Source of the DNA: Thermoleophilia bacterium | GTDB taxonomy: Bacteria > Actinomycetota > Thermoleophilia > Gaiellales > SKUG01 | Direction: 5' to 3' | Length of the DNA stretch: 8,088 nucleotides | Assembly: GCA_020438525.1 (NCBI GenBank) | Contig: JAGQUL010000183.1 | Coordinates: forward strand, 1-8,088 | Shown here: positions 1 to 6,271 of the stretch, piece after piece | Layout of the letters: each line of letters starts with the position of its first letter | Position numbering within the stretch: position 1 is the first letter of the stretch | Translations under genes and position numbers: made by a program | Notes under the pieces: model-generated | What the model saw: the letters and a program-made list of their open reading frames with translations, nothing else | What the model was told of the DNA's origin: nothing | Databases searched by the model: none

Positions 1-733
1 CGCGGAAATCGGTCGAACCGGCGGTGTCATCGAAAGAACGGGATAGAGCTGCTGCCACGAGGTGAAACCCCGGCGGATATTGAGACTGAGCGCTTGCAGC
101 GCGCCCCGTGTCCCCGTACGCGAATCCCCCCGACGCCAGAACCCCCTCCATGATCGACAGGTGACTGGCCCCATCCTCGGCCGTTGCCATAGTTGCCAGA
201 CGCTGCGCATAACCCCGTTCGACTCCATTTGGCAGATCGACGAACGCGCCTGACGTGAGAAACATCACCGAAAGAAGGGCGGCAGCCCACGGCACGATGC
301 CAACTCGTCCGATGCCGCTCGGTGCCCGGGGCGTCCACCGAGCGGCTGCAAGAACAATCGGTGGCGCCCACGTTGCGACCGGATGGAGCCCCCATCCGAC
401 GGGCTGAAGCATTGCTGTTACCGCAAACAGCCATGCCATCGCGAGCGGGATCGCTACGGCAAGCCTGATGGGACCCGATACGTCGCCGCGAATCATCGAT
501 CCGACTGCAGCGACTGCTGCTATGGGAAGCAGGACGGCACCGCCTAGAGCCCACGTGAGCACGCATGCGAGCCCCGCGGCGAACGCGATCGCCGCACGAC
601 GAAGAACGACCGCGTTGCGCTCGCGGGTCAATTCTCGCACCGTGGCAGGCGAATCGATGGTGCTGTCTACGGAAGTGGTCAAGCGGAAGGGGGAGGCGTC
701 GGGACGCGTTGCGGGGTATCGAGACGCCCACAC
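1..733 (-). CDS. Polytopic membrane protein, DUF6541/GT-C-like, 3' end beyond the left edge
   Basis: This frame stays open from a GTG at 733 to the left edge, giving about 244 residues of the N-terminal part. After a hydrophilic stretch (1-40) come hydrophobic segments at about 43-60, 63-79, 89-109 and 145-163. A polar loop then carries an AEDGASH motif (D187, H191) and a QYPPGFH motif (218-224). An acidic residue in an outer loop and a YP-G-H motif are typical of DUF6541 and GT-C-type membrane glycosyltransferases, which use polyprenyl-phosphate sugars on the outer face; this assignment is inferred from motifs only. The start is uncertain: TTG 739, GTG 733 and GTG 640 are all in frame and none has a clear Shine-Dalgarno sequence. 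I chose 733 because the extra 31 codons are GC-rich at third positions and lie just downstream of a TATACT box. It is divergent from the GT2 gene at 872, whose DPM1-like product could supply its donor. Confidence 0.72.
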   Translation of the reverse strand, partial: MWASRYPATRPDASPFRLTTSVDSTIDSPATVRELTRERNAVVLRRAAIAFAAGLACVLTWALGGAVLLPIAAVAAVGSMIRGDVSGPIRLAVAIPLAMAWLFAVTAMLQPVGWGLHPVATWAPPIVLAAARWTPRAPSGIGRVGIVPWAAALLSVMFLTSGAFVDLPNGVERGYAQRLATMATAEDGASHLSIMEGVLASGGFAYGDTGRAASAQSQYPPGFHLVAAALSRSFDDTAGSTDFR

Positions 734-752
734 AGACAATCCACGTCAGGCC

Positions 753-758
753 AGTATA
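753..758 (-). promoter_or_regulatory. Putative -10 box (TATACT) for the leftward membrane-protein gene
   Basis: Read on the minus strand, the hexamer is TATACT followed by GGCC. A transcript starting about 7 nt downstream, near 746, would leave only about 7-13 nt before TTG 739 or GTG 733, so translation would be nearly leaderless. No convincing -35 element is visible at 16-18 bp. The match is to the actinobacterial TANNNT consensus; function is inferred. Confidence 0.4.
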
Positions 759-859
759 TTGGCAGTCGATCGCCAAAGCTTCGGCCGGTAGGGCCACGTG
801 ACCCGCCGATTGCGGCCAGCAGGCCTCGTGTTTTCAATATCCGAGATTGCTTGGCTTCC

Positions 860-865
860 TATACT
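860..865 (+). promoter_or_regulatory. Putative -10 box (TATACT) giving a leaderless GT2 transcript
   Basis: TATACT lies 6 nt before the GTG at 872, so a start of transcription at the normal distance falls on or beside the start codon. Leaderless mRNAs of this kind are common in actinobacteria. The box and the next bases (TATACTGACC) resemble the divergent box across the intergenic region (TATACTGGCC). No good -35 hexamer is seen. If this is the promoter, the in-frame TTG at 851 cannot be the start from this transcript. Confidence 0.45.
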
Positions 866-871
866 GACCCG

Positions 872-1612
872 GTGACTCGATCTCCCCGCACGCTCGTCGT
901 CATCCCGGCGCTCAATGAAGAGGCTGCGCTTCCGCTGGTCCTCGAAGAGCTCGCACATCATGCGCCCGAGTGCGACGTGCTCGTCATCGACGACGGTTCA
1001 ACCGACGACACGGCGAATGTCGCTCGCGCCTGCGGTGCTCGAGTGGTATCGCTACCGTTCAACATGGGCGTCGGCACCGCACTTCGAACCGGATTTCGGT
1101 TCGCCGTGCGGAACGGTTACGACCGCGTGGTCCAGACCGACGCGGACGGACAGCACGATGCTCGCGAGATTCATCGCCTGGTCGCAGCGCTGGACGATGG
1201 TGCCGATCTCGTGATCGGTAGCCGGTTTGTCGCTCGAGACGGTCACTACCAGGTCGAACGAAGCCGGGGGGCCGCAATGGGCATCCTTCGCGGATTCACC
1301 GTGGTGCTGCTCGGCCGCCGCATTCACGACAGCACGTCTGGCTTCCGGGGTTTCAGCGCCCCGCTCACGAAGGCATTCTCACGCACGTATCCTCGCGAGT
1401 TCTTGAGCGACACCGTCGAGGCTCTGCTGATGGCGAGCTACGGAGGGTTTCGCGTCGACGAGGTGCCGGTGCGAATGCGCACCCGAGCGGGTGGCGAACC
1501 GTCCCACCGCAGCCTTCGACTGTACTACCACTACCTTCGGCTTCTCGTGGTGATGACCCTGACAGCGTCCCTCGATGCTCGACGCGTCCTTCGGCGGGAG
1601 GCCGCACGATGA
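872..1612 (+). CDS. GT2 glycosyltransferase, DPM1-like (polyprenyl-phosphate sugar synthase type)
   Basis: The 246-residue product carries a complete GT-A fold signature. It has IPALNEE at 11-17, VIDDGSTDDT at 38-47, a metal-binding DAD inside QTDADGQH (88-95), GSRF at 116-119 and DSTSGFRG at 153-160. It has no C-terminal membrane domain, and the length matches soluble DPM1-like enzymes. These move a sugar from a nucleotide donor, often to polyprenyl phosphate, on the cytoplasmic side of the membrane; the exact sugar cannot be read from the sequence. GTG 872 is preferred over the in-frame TTG 851 because the product then begins a few residues before the first beta strand and the TATACT box fits a leaderless start. 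The stop overlaps the DUF2304 ATG (ATGA). A GT2 next to DUF2304 is a recurrent bacterial pairing. It could alternatively add sugar directly to a glycan. Confidence 0.9.
   Translation: MTRSPRTLVVIPALNEEAALPLVLEELAHHAPECDVLVIDDGSTDDTANVARACGARVVSLPFNMGVGTALRTGFRFAVRNGYDRVVQTDADGQHDAREIHRLVAALDDGADLVIGSRFVARDGHYQVERSRGAAMGILRGFTVVLLGRRIHDSTSGFRGFSAPLTKAFSRTYPREFLSDTVEALLMASYGGFRVDEVPVRMRTRAGGEPSHRSLRLYYHYLRLLVVMTLTASLDARRVLRREAAR
1596..1601 (+). promoter_or_regulatory. Strong ribosome binding site for the DUF2304 gene
   Basis: GGGAGG lies 7 nt before the ATG at 1609, inside the last codons of the upstream GT2 gene. It is the best Shine-Dalgarno match in the window and fixes the start of the small membrane protein. 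Confidence 0.75.
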
Positions 1613-2025
1613 ATCCGACCCTGCAAGTCGTCTCGCTGTGTCTGACGTTCGCGATCATCGGCGTGATTGTCCGCATGGTGCGAACACGACGACTGCGCGC
1701 GAAGTACTCCTTCCTGTGGCTGATGGTCGGCACGGTGCTTCTGGTCTTCACCGCAGTGCCGGGCTTGCTCGACTGGACCGCCCGCACCGCCGGAATCGCA
1801 TACCCGCCCGCACTGCTGTTCCTCGGCGCAATCGTGCTCCTGCTTCTCGTCGCGGTGCATTTCTCATGGGAGCTGTCACGCATCGAAGAGCGAAGCCGCA
1901 CCATCACCGAAGAACTCGCGCTCGCCCTGACGCGAATTGACGAGCTCGAGGCAGAAGTCCGCGACGGGGCTGTGCTGGGCCGCACGATGCCGACCTTCGA
2001 CAACCGTCCCCTCACACGGCGGTGA
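1609..2025 (+). CDS. DUF2304 family small membrane protein
   Basis: The 138-residue product has three predicted membrane segments (about 5-24, 34-55 and 67-87), with a basic loop RTRRLRAKYS (26-34) between the first two. A charged, probably helical or coiled-coil tail follows (88-118, rich in E, R and L). The layout, the K/R-YS-LW motif after the first segment and the position directly behind a DPM1-like GT2 fit DUF2304. The family has no firmly established activity; a role as membrane partner or anchor for the soluble GT2 is inferred from the recurring pairing. The ATG overlaps the GT2 stop as ATGA and has a strong GGGAGG site upstream. The stop overlaps the next start as GTGA. The three genes are therefore probably co-transcribed and translationally coupled. 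Confidence 0.88.
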   Translation: MNPTLQVVSLCLTFAIIGVIVRMVRTRRLRAKYSFLWLMVGTVLLVFTAVPGLLDWTARTAGIAYPPALLFLGAIVLLLLVAVHFSWELSRIEERSRTITEELALALTRIDELEAEVRDGAVLGRTMPTFDNRPLTRR

Positions 2026-3038
2026 CGCACAGGGTTGCCGTAGTTGTCCTGGCGTGGGGCAAGGAACCGACACTCGAACGCTGCGTCGAATCAATCCGTG
2101 ATTCACGCGGCATTGACTTAGAATTGGTCGTAGTCGATAACGGCGCCGATCCTGTCGTGATCGATCGAATCATCGACTTGGGCGTCGATGTTCTCGGCCC
2201 GCCGATCAATCGCGGATTCACGGGTGGCTGCAATTTCGGAGTCGCACAGACCACTGCACCCGTCGTCGCCTTGGTGAACAGCGATGCATTCGTTGAACCC
2301 GACGCGCTGGCCGAGCTCGCGGAAGTTGCAGTCCGCGAAGACGTCGGGATCGCCTCTGCAAGTCTCAGGCTGGCACAATCGCCGGAGACTCTGAATTCAG
2401 CAGGCAACCCGATTCACTTCAGCGGTCTGACGTGGTCGGGATCGTTCGGCGAACCCGCGGCCAATCATCCCAACGAGGCAGAGATTCCATCGGCGACCGG
2501 CGCCGCCCTGGCAATGCGTCGAGAGGTGTGGGACCTGCTCGGCGGCTTCGACGACGCAATGTTTGCCTACCTCGAGGACACCGATCTGAGCATTCGTTGT
2601 TGGCAGGCTGGGCTGGCGGTTCGCTTCGTGCCCTCCGCGATCGTCCTTCATGACTATGAGTTCGGCCGCAATGAATTGAAGTTCTACCTTCTCGAGCGCA
2701 ACCGCCTGATCCTGATCCTGACGTTGTACGAGCGGCGCACGCTACTGCTGCTTGCGCCCGGACTTCTCCTGGTCGAACTAGCGATGACCGCCCAGTCGAT
2801 CGTCGGTCGCTGGTTCGGTGCGAAAGTCCGCGGTTGGTGGTGGATGGTGACTCACATGGGTCACGTCAAGGCCCGGCGACGTACCGCTGCATCGACTCGA
2901 CAGGTGCACGATGGTGAGTGGATGAATCGAGTGGTCGGGCGAATCGAGCCTGACAACGTCGCACGGCCACCCGGGATGGCGCTGCTCAACGCCCTTCTGG
3001 ACGGCTGGTGGAAGCTGGCGCGGCGTCGACTTCCGTGA
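2022..3038 (+). CDS. GT2 glycosyltransferase, WbbL/rhamnosyltransferase-like
   Basis: This 338-residue product has VVVLAWGK at 7-14, VVVDNG at 36-41, NRGFTGGCNFG at 63-73 and VNSDA at 85-89, where an NSD replaces a full DxD motif. It also has a TGAALAMRREVW helix start (159-170), GGFDD at 174-178 and YLEDTDLSIR (183-192), which contains the likely catalytic base region. These features are characteristic of COG1216-type GT2 enzymes, which include WbbL-like rhamnosyltransferases; the sugar is not determinable here. Two hydrophobic stretches (about 228-263, then a Trp-rich patch at 271-276) suggest membrane association. The GTG start overlaps the DUF2304 stop as GTGA with no strong Shine-Dalgarno sequence, consistent with coupling. 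The 3' end overlaps the convergent GT2 gene by 53 bp. GT2 assignment is firm; specificity is unknown. Confidence 0.9.
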   Translation: MTHRVAVVVLAWGKEPTLERCVESIRDSRGIDLELVVVDNGADPVVIDRIIDLGVDVLGPPINRGFTGGCNFGVAQTTAPVVALVNSDAFVEPDALAELAEVAVREDVGIASASLRLAQSPETLNSAGNPIHFSGLTWSGSFGEPAANHPNEAEIPSATGAALAMRREVWDLLGGFDDAMFAYLEDTDLSIRCWQAGLAVRFVPSAIVLHDYEFGRNELKFYLLERNRLILILTLYERRTLLLLAPGLLLVELAMTAQSIVGRWFGAKVRGWWWMVTHMGHVKARRRTAASTRQVHDGEWMNRVVGRIEPDNVARPPGMALLNALLDGWWKLARRRLP

Positions 3039-4095
3039 CCTTTTCGGCGAGGGCGGGTTGATCGTAGGTCATCCGGTGTTCTTCGAGGAACGATGCAATG
3101 CTGCCACGGTGTCCCGCAATCTCGCTCCAGGATTCCGGCGATGCGTTTCTGATTCGTCCCGACCAGCCGTCCAGCCCCATTCGCAGATAGATGCGAGCAC
3201 GAAGCACTCGATGGTCGCGCGCGAATGCCAGCGCGCGAAGCACGAGCAGCGTCACGTAAGCGACAGCGTGTCTGCGCTGCACAATGCCGAACGCGCGACC
3301 CCAGACCAGCAGGTTCCGCAGGCCGTAGGCATTTCGCCACAGCGTCTCGATGGGCGGCTCGCTGCGAAGCCTGCGGATCCTGTCGATGATTCCTGCGCCG
3401 AACTCGTCGGCGAGTGTTCCGTCGTCGTGGACGACCACCGATGCCGGCACGAGCCACGCCGAACCGGTGCGTGCCAACCGACTGGAGAAATCGACATCGT
3501 CGATCCATCCGAGCATGTCGCGGCGGGGAAGCCCGCTTCTGTGAACCGCCTCAATCTTCACAAGCGAACCAAGGAAACCAAAGTACTCGAGTCGGACGGC
3601 GTCGCTTCCGTAGTCACGAGCAGGAATCGGGATGCAAGGTGTTCCAAGCAACCGCGGGCGAAGACAGCCCCGTGGCACGAGCAAGGGCGTTCCTTCCACG
3701 TCGTGGACCGCGGATGCGAGAGCGACGGTGTCCGATTGCGACGCGCGCGTGTCGTCGAGAAGCCGCTCGAGCGCATCTGAAGCAGGGAGCAGATCATCCT
3801 CGACAAACCATGCCCAGCCGAATCCCTGCTTCTGAGACCACTCGAGCGCCGCGTAGTAGCCCTCTGCGCTCCCGCCGTTGCGGCGCGCCTCGACGACCGT
3901 CCCGGAGGCTGCTGCCTTCTCTATGGCTGCGGTCGCAAGCTCGTGGGTGGAATCGCTGGAGGCATTGTTGACCACCAGAATATGATCGATTCGTCTGGAT
4001 TGCGCATCGATCGCGGCGATGACGCCTGCCAAGCGCTCCGCGCGGTTGAACGTCAGGACGACTGCCACCACGTTCGTACGCACTGACTGCTGCAT
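2986..4095 (-). CDS. GT2 glycosyltransferase, galactofuranosyl/rhamnosyltransferase-like
   Basis: The 369-residue product has VVLTFNR at 12-18, NNASSDST at 43-50, RRNGGSAEGY at 71-80 and WFVEDD at 96-101, where the acidic EDD takes the metal-binding role. GWIDDVDFSSRL (196-207) and HDD (223-225) supply the acceptor and catalytic region, and WRNAYGLRN (253-261) matches the aromatic-RN motif seen downstream of the catalytic core in this group. The pattern resembles the GT2 branch that includes galactofuranosyl and rhamnosyl transferases; donor and acceptor remain unknown. The ATG at 4095 is chosen over an in-frame TTG at 4155 because GGAG precedes it by 9 nt and the first beta strand begins soon after. 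It is the only complete leftward gene here. It converges on the GT2 gene at 2022 and diverges from the CgeB-like gene at 4223. Confidence 0.9.
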   Translation of the reverse strand: MQQSVRTNVVAVVLTFNRAERLAGVIAAIDAQSRRIDHILVVNNASSDSTHELATAAIEKAAASGTVVEARRNGGSAEGYYAALEWSQKQGFGWAWFVEDDLLPASDALERLLDDTRASQSDTVALASAVHDVEGTPLLVPRGCLRPRLLGTPCIPIPARDYGSDAVRLEYFGFLGSLVKIEAVHRSGLPRRDMLGWIDDVDFSSRLARTGSAWLVPASVVVHDDGTLADEFGAGIIDRIRRLRSEPPIETLWRNAYGLRNLLVWGRAFGIVQRRHAVAYVTLLVLRALAFARDHRVLRARIYLRMGLDGWSGRIRNASPESWSEIAGHRGSIASFLEEHRMTYDQPALAEKVTEVDAAPASTSRPEGR

Positions 4096-4104
4096 TGCTA
4101 GGAA

Positions 4105-4108
4105 CTCC
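4105..4108 (-). promoter_or_regulatory. Ribosome binding site deciding the ATG at 4095
   Basis: On the minus strand GGAG sits 9 nt before the ATG at 4095. No comparable site precedes the alternative in-frame TTG at 4155, so the shorter protein is preferred. Confidence 0.55.
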
Positions 4109-4162
4109 ACTCTCGCTCTCGACGCTGAGCAGTGTGAGCGATCCGGCTCGGGCAACTAACGA

Positions 4163-4168
4163 TACACT
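4163..4168 (+). promoter_or_regulatory. Possible -10 box (TACACT) for the CgeB-GT10-acyltransferase unit
   Basis: TACACT in the 127-bp divergent spacer would put transcription start near 4175, about 48 nt before the GTG at 4223. No good -35 element is seen. The overlapping minus-strand TATCGT (4159-4164) could serve the leftward GT2 gene. Both assignments are weak. Confidence 0.25.
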
Positions 4169-4222
4169 TCCTGCTGCCGCAACGTCACTAATCCGCCAGC
4201 CACGCCTTCTACCGACGAGCCC

Positions 4223-5254
4223 GTGCATCCAGCCGATCCCTCCATAGAAATCTCTCGCGTACTAATGGTGTTGTTGAAGCACGACTACGGCGAACCTGCT
4301 CGCGGCCGGTCCACTGACGATCGCTTCTTCGGCGACAGCCTCCGACGGATTTGTCCGGCGGTCGAATCGGTATGGATCGATGAGCACGACAGCCGTGATC
4401 GCCTAGAGGCGGAGATCCACACCGTTGCTGAGCGCTTTGACCCCGATCTGATCTTCATCGCGCTGTTTCGCGACCAGTTGTCCCCCGATGCCGTAGCGAG
4501 GCTCACCGAGCGCTATCGGACCGCAATCTGGTTCGGCGACGACACCTGGCGTTTCGACGAACTCTCCGTACGCTTTGCGCCAAAATGCACATTCGCGATC
4601 ACCACCGACCCGTTCGGCTCGATTCGATATCAGAAGATCGGTGTCCGAGCGGTTGAATCACAGTGGGCGGCCCAGCCGACGGGCGCAATCCGCGCTCCCG
4701 TCCAAGACGAGTCCGAATTCGAGTTCGATGTATCGTTCGTGGGCGGATGGAGCCCTTACCGCCAGTGGTTCCTTCGATGGCTCGAGCGCAACGGTGGATT
4801 CAGAATCGCTCGGTTCGGAACCGGCTGGTCGCGTAACTCCCGGATAACGGAGTCGCGGATGGAAGAAGTGTTCCGAACGTCGAGGATCAACCTCAATGTT
4901 TCAAATAGCTCTTCCAAGGACCTCCGGTTCGCCCTGTCCTCTCTTCGGTCGTTGAATGACGCGATCCGATCCCCGAAGACCGCCGAGCAACTAAAGGCGC
5001 GCAACTTCGAGATCCCGTTGGCAGGGGGCTTTCAACTTACGAACTACGTTCGGGGGCTTGAGCGATATTTTGATATCGGAAGCGAGATCGCGGCCTACTC
5101 CGGGCCGGAGGAGTGCTTGCGCCAGTTGGACTACTTTCTTTCCAGCAGCGAAGGCCGCATCTCGATCGGCAAAGCGGGCCACGAACGTGCCGTTCGCGAT
5201 CACACTTTCGACACGCGCATGCATCGGTTGCTGTCGGAACTGGGAGCATCATGA
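4223..5254 (+). CDS. CgeB-like glycosyltransferase (GT-B type, Glyco_trans_1_2)
   Basis: This 343-residue product resembles the CgeB/COG4641 group of GT-B glycosyltransferases. Visible blocks are a first beta strand, SRVLMVLLKHDYG (11-23), and DPDLIFIALF (73-82). WFGDDTWRFD (103-112) matches the W-x-DD pattern of the family. FVGGWSPYR (172-180) marks the start of the second Rossmann domain. The C-terminal signature QLKARNFEIP-AGGFQLTNY (256-275), then ERYFDIGSEI (280-289), is the nucleotide-sugar site typical of the family. The start is the GTG at 4223, because the in-frame ATG at 4265 would begin inside the first beta strand; the Shine-Dalgarno sequence is weak (GACGAG). The stop overlaps the GT10 ATG. 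Its donor is unknown. It presumably acts in the cytoplasm on the same glycan as the GT10 enzyme, since the two are coupled. Confidence 0.87.
   Translation: MHPADPSIEISRVLMVLLKHDYGEPARGRSTDDRFFGDSLRRICPAVESVWIDEHDSRDRLEAEIHTVAERFDPDLIFIALFRDQLSPDAVARLTERYRTAIWFGDDTWRFDELSVRFAPKCTFAITTDPFGSIRYQKIGVRAVESQWAAQPTGAIRAPVQDESEFEFDVSFVGGWSPYRQWFLRWLERNGGFRIARFGTGWSRNSRITESRMEEVFRTSRINLNVSNSSSKDLRFALSSLRSLNDAIRSPKTAEQLKARNFEIPLAGGFQLTNYVRGLERYFDIGSEIAAYSGPEECLRQLDYFLSSSEGRISIGKAGHERAVRDHTFDTRMHRLLSELGAS
5242..5246 (+). promoter_or_regulatory. Ribosome binding site deciding the GT10 start
   Basis: GGGAG lies 4 nt before the ATG at 5251, which itself overlaps the preceding stop as ATGA. This supports 5251 over a longer in-frame start at 5113, which would lie deep inside the CgeB-like gene and add an arginine-rich, out-of-frame-looking extension. 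Confidence 0.6.
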
Positions 5255-6270
5255 GAGTCGCACTTTGGGCGCGTGGGATCTATTCCAGAGACGGGATGTT
5301 CGATCCGCACGGACCCGCCAATCGCGATGATGTCGCTCGACCTTATCGCGACCTTCAATCCCGTATAGCGGACATCGGCGGGGAGTTCCATACCCTCGAC
5401 GTCTTCGAGGACCGCGGGCAAGCACCAGACGTTGTCTTGTTCCTGGAGGTACCGCCCGACCCCGTCGAACGCATCCTTCGCTGGTGTCCGAACGCCGTAC
5501 CATGGGCAGCCCTGCAGGAGTGCGAGGTTGTACTGCCCCGCAACTGGGTTCGGTCGCGACACGAAGAATTCGATCGAATATTCACATGGAACGATACCTG
5601 GGTAGACCAGAGCAGATACTTCAAGCTCAATTTCCCGAACCCGATCCCGACCGCCCGCCCTTCACAAACCCGGGTTCGCGATAGGTTCGCAGCGCTGATT
5701 GCGGGAAATAAGCGATCGGCCCATGAGAAGGAACTCTACAGCGAGCGGGTTTCAACGGTCCGCTGGTACGAACTCAATCACCCCGAACTGCTCGACCTGT
5801 ACGGGCTCGGATGGGATGTGCATCCTGGTGCTGGGCCATTGAGTCGGCGTCTCGAAGGTCCGATTCGTCGGGCAATTCGTCGCCCCGCGTTTCCATCGTG
5901 GCGGGGCACGGTCGTATCCAAACTCGAGACGCTTGAATCATATCGCTTTTGTATTTGCTACGAGAACGCTAGAGACATCCCGGGCTATATCACCGAGAAG
6001 ATCTTTGATTGCTTCTTCGCCGGCACAATCCCTGTCTACTGGGGAGCGCCAAACATCTCCACGCATGTGGACCCTGCATCCTTTATCGATCGACGCAAAT
6101 TTTCCACGCACGAAGCATTACATGAATTCCTAACCACTCTTGATGACTCCGAAGTTGCAGCGTATCGAGCAGCCGGCGCTGATTTTGTGAAGAGCCATGA
6201 CATGGATCAATTCTCAAGCGACGGATTTGTAGACACACTTATGAAGCACCTAGACCATCGGCCAATTTGA
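5251..6270 (+). CDS. GT10 family glycosyltransferase (alpha-1,3/4-fucosyltransferase-like)
   Basis: The 339-residue product shows the GT10 hallmarks. A donor-domain block NKRSAHEKELYSER (153-166) is followed by LYGLGW (183-188). YRFCICYEN (231-239) leads into GYITEKIFDCFFAGTIPVYWG (245-265) with GAPNI (265-269); E249 and K250 sit in the donor-binding loop conserved in bacterial and animal fucosyltransferases. Family members transfer fucose, or sometimes a related deoxy sugar, from GDP-sugars. Fucose specificity is inferred, and no GDP-fucose synthesis gene is visible nearby. The length suits a soluble bacterial GT10 without a stem or heptad-repeat tail. It overlaps the CgeB-like gene by 4 bp and lies 1 bp before the acyltransferase. 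Bases 5941-6240 are about 48% GC by hand count, against 60-72% in sampled lines of the first GT2 gene, which suggests horizontal acquisition. Confidence 0.92.
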   Translation: MRVALWARGIYSRDGMFDPHGPANRDDVARPYRDLQSRIADIGGEFHTLDVFEDRGQAPDVVLFLEVPPDPVERILRWCPNAVPWAALQECEVVLPRNWVRSRHEEFDRIFTWNDTWVDQSRYFKLNFPNPIPTARPSQTRVRDRFAALIAGNKRSAHEKELYSERVSTVRWYELNHPELLDLYGLGWDVHPGAGPLSRRLEGPIRRAIRRPAFPSWRGTVVSKLETLESYRFCICYENARDIPGYITEKIFDCFFAGTIPVYWGAPNISTHVDPASFIDRRKFSTHEALHEFLTTLDDSEVAAYRAAGADFVKSHDMDQFSSDGFVDTLMKHLDHRPI

Positions 6271-6271
6271 C

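Noticed and set aside
27..797. Long minus-strand open frame of about 256 codons at the left edge
   Set aside because: The product is rich in Arg, Ser, Cys and His with no membrane segments or motifs, while another minus frame over the same bases gives a coherent membrane protein.
1365..2030. Minus-strand open frame of about 221 codons antisense to the first GT2 and DUF2304 genes
   Set aside because: It is Arg/Ser-rich, low in complexity, lacks a recognisable domain, and lies opposite two well-supported genes. High GC commonly opens such frames.
4126..4139. Direct repeat TGAGC spaced 9 bp in the divergent spacer, considered as an operator
   Set aside because: Five-base repeats are expected by chance and there is no inverted symmetry or third copy.
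4096..4155. TTG-started 20-residue extension of the leftward GT2 gene
   Set aside because: No Shine-Dalgarno sequence precedes the TTG, while GGAG is correctly placed for the ATG at 4095. The extension has no family match.
2693..4790. Recurring CTCGAGCGC strings in several genes, considered as dispersed repeats
   Set aside because: They encode Leu-Glu-Arg or its complement in normal codon usage, and flanking bases do not match.
5113..5250. N-terminal extension of the GT10 gene
   Set aside because: It overlaps the CgeB-like gene by over 130 bp in another frame, looks Arg-rich and unlike GT10 N-termini, and a Shine-Dalgarno sequence with an ATGA overlap marks 5251.
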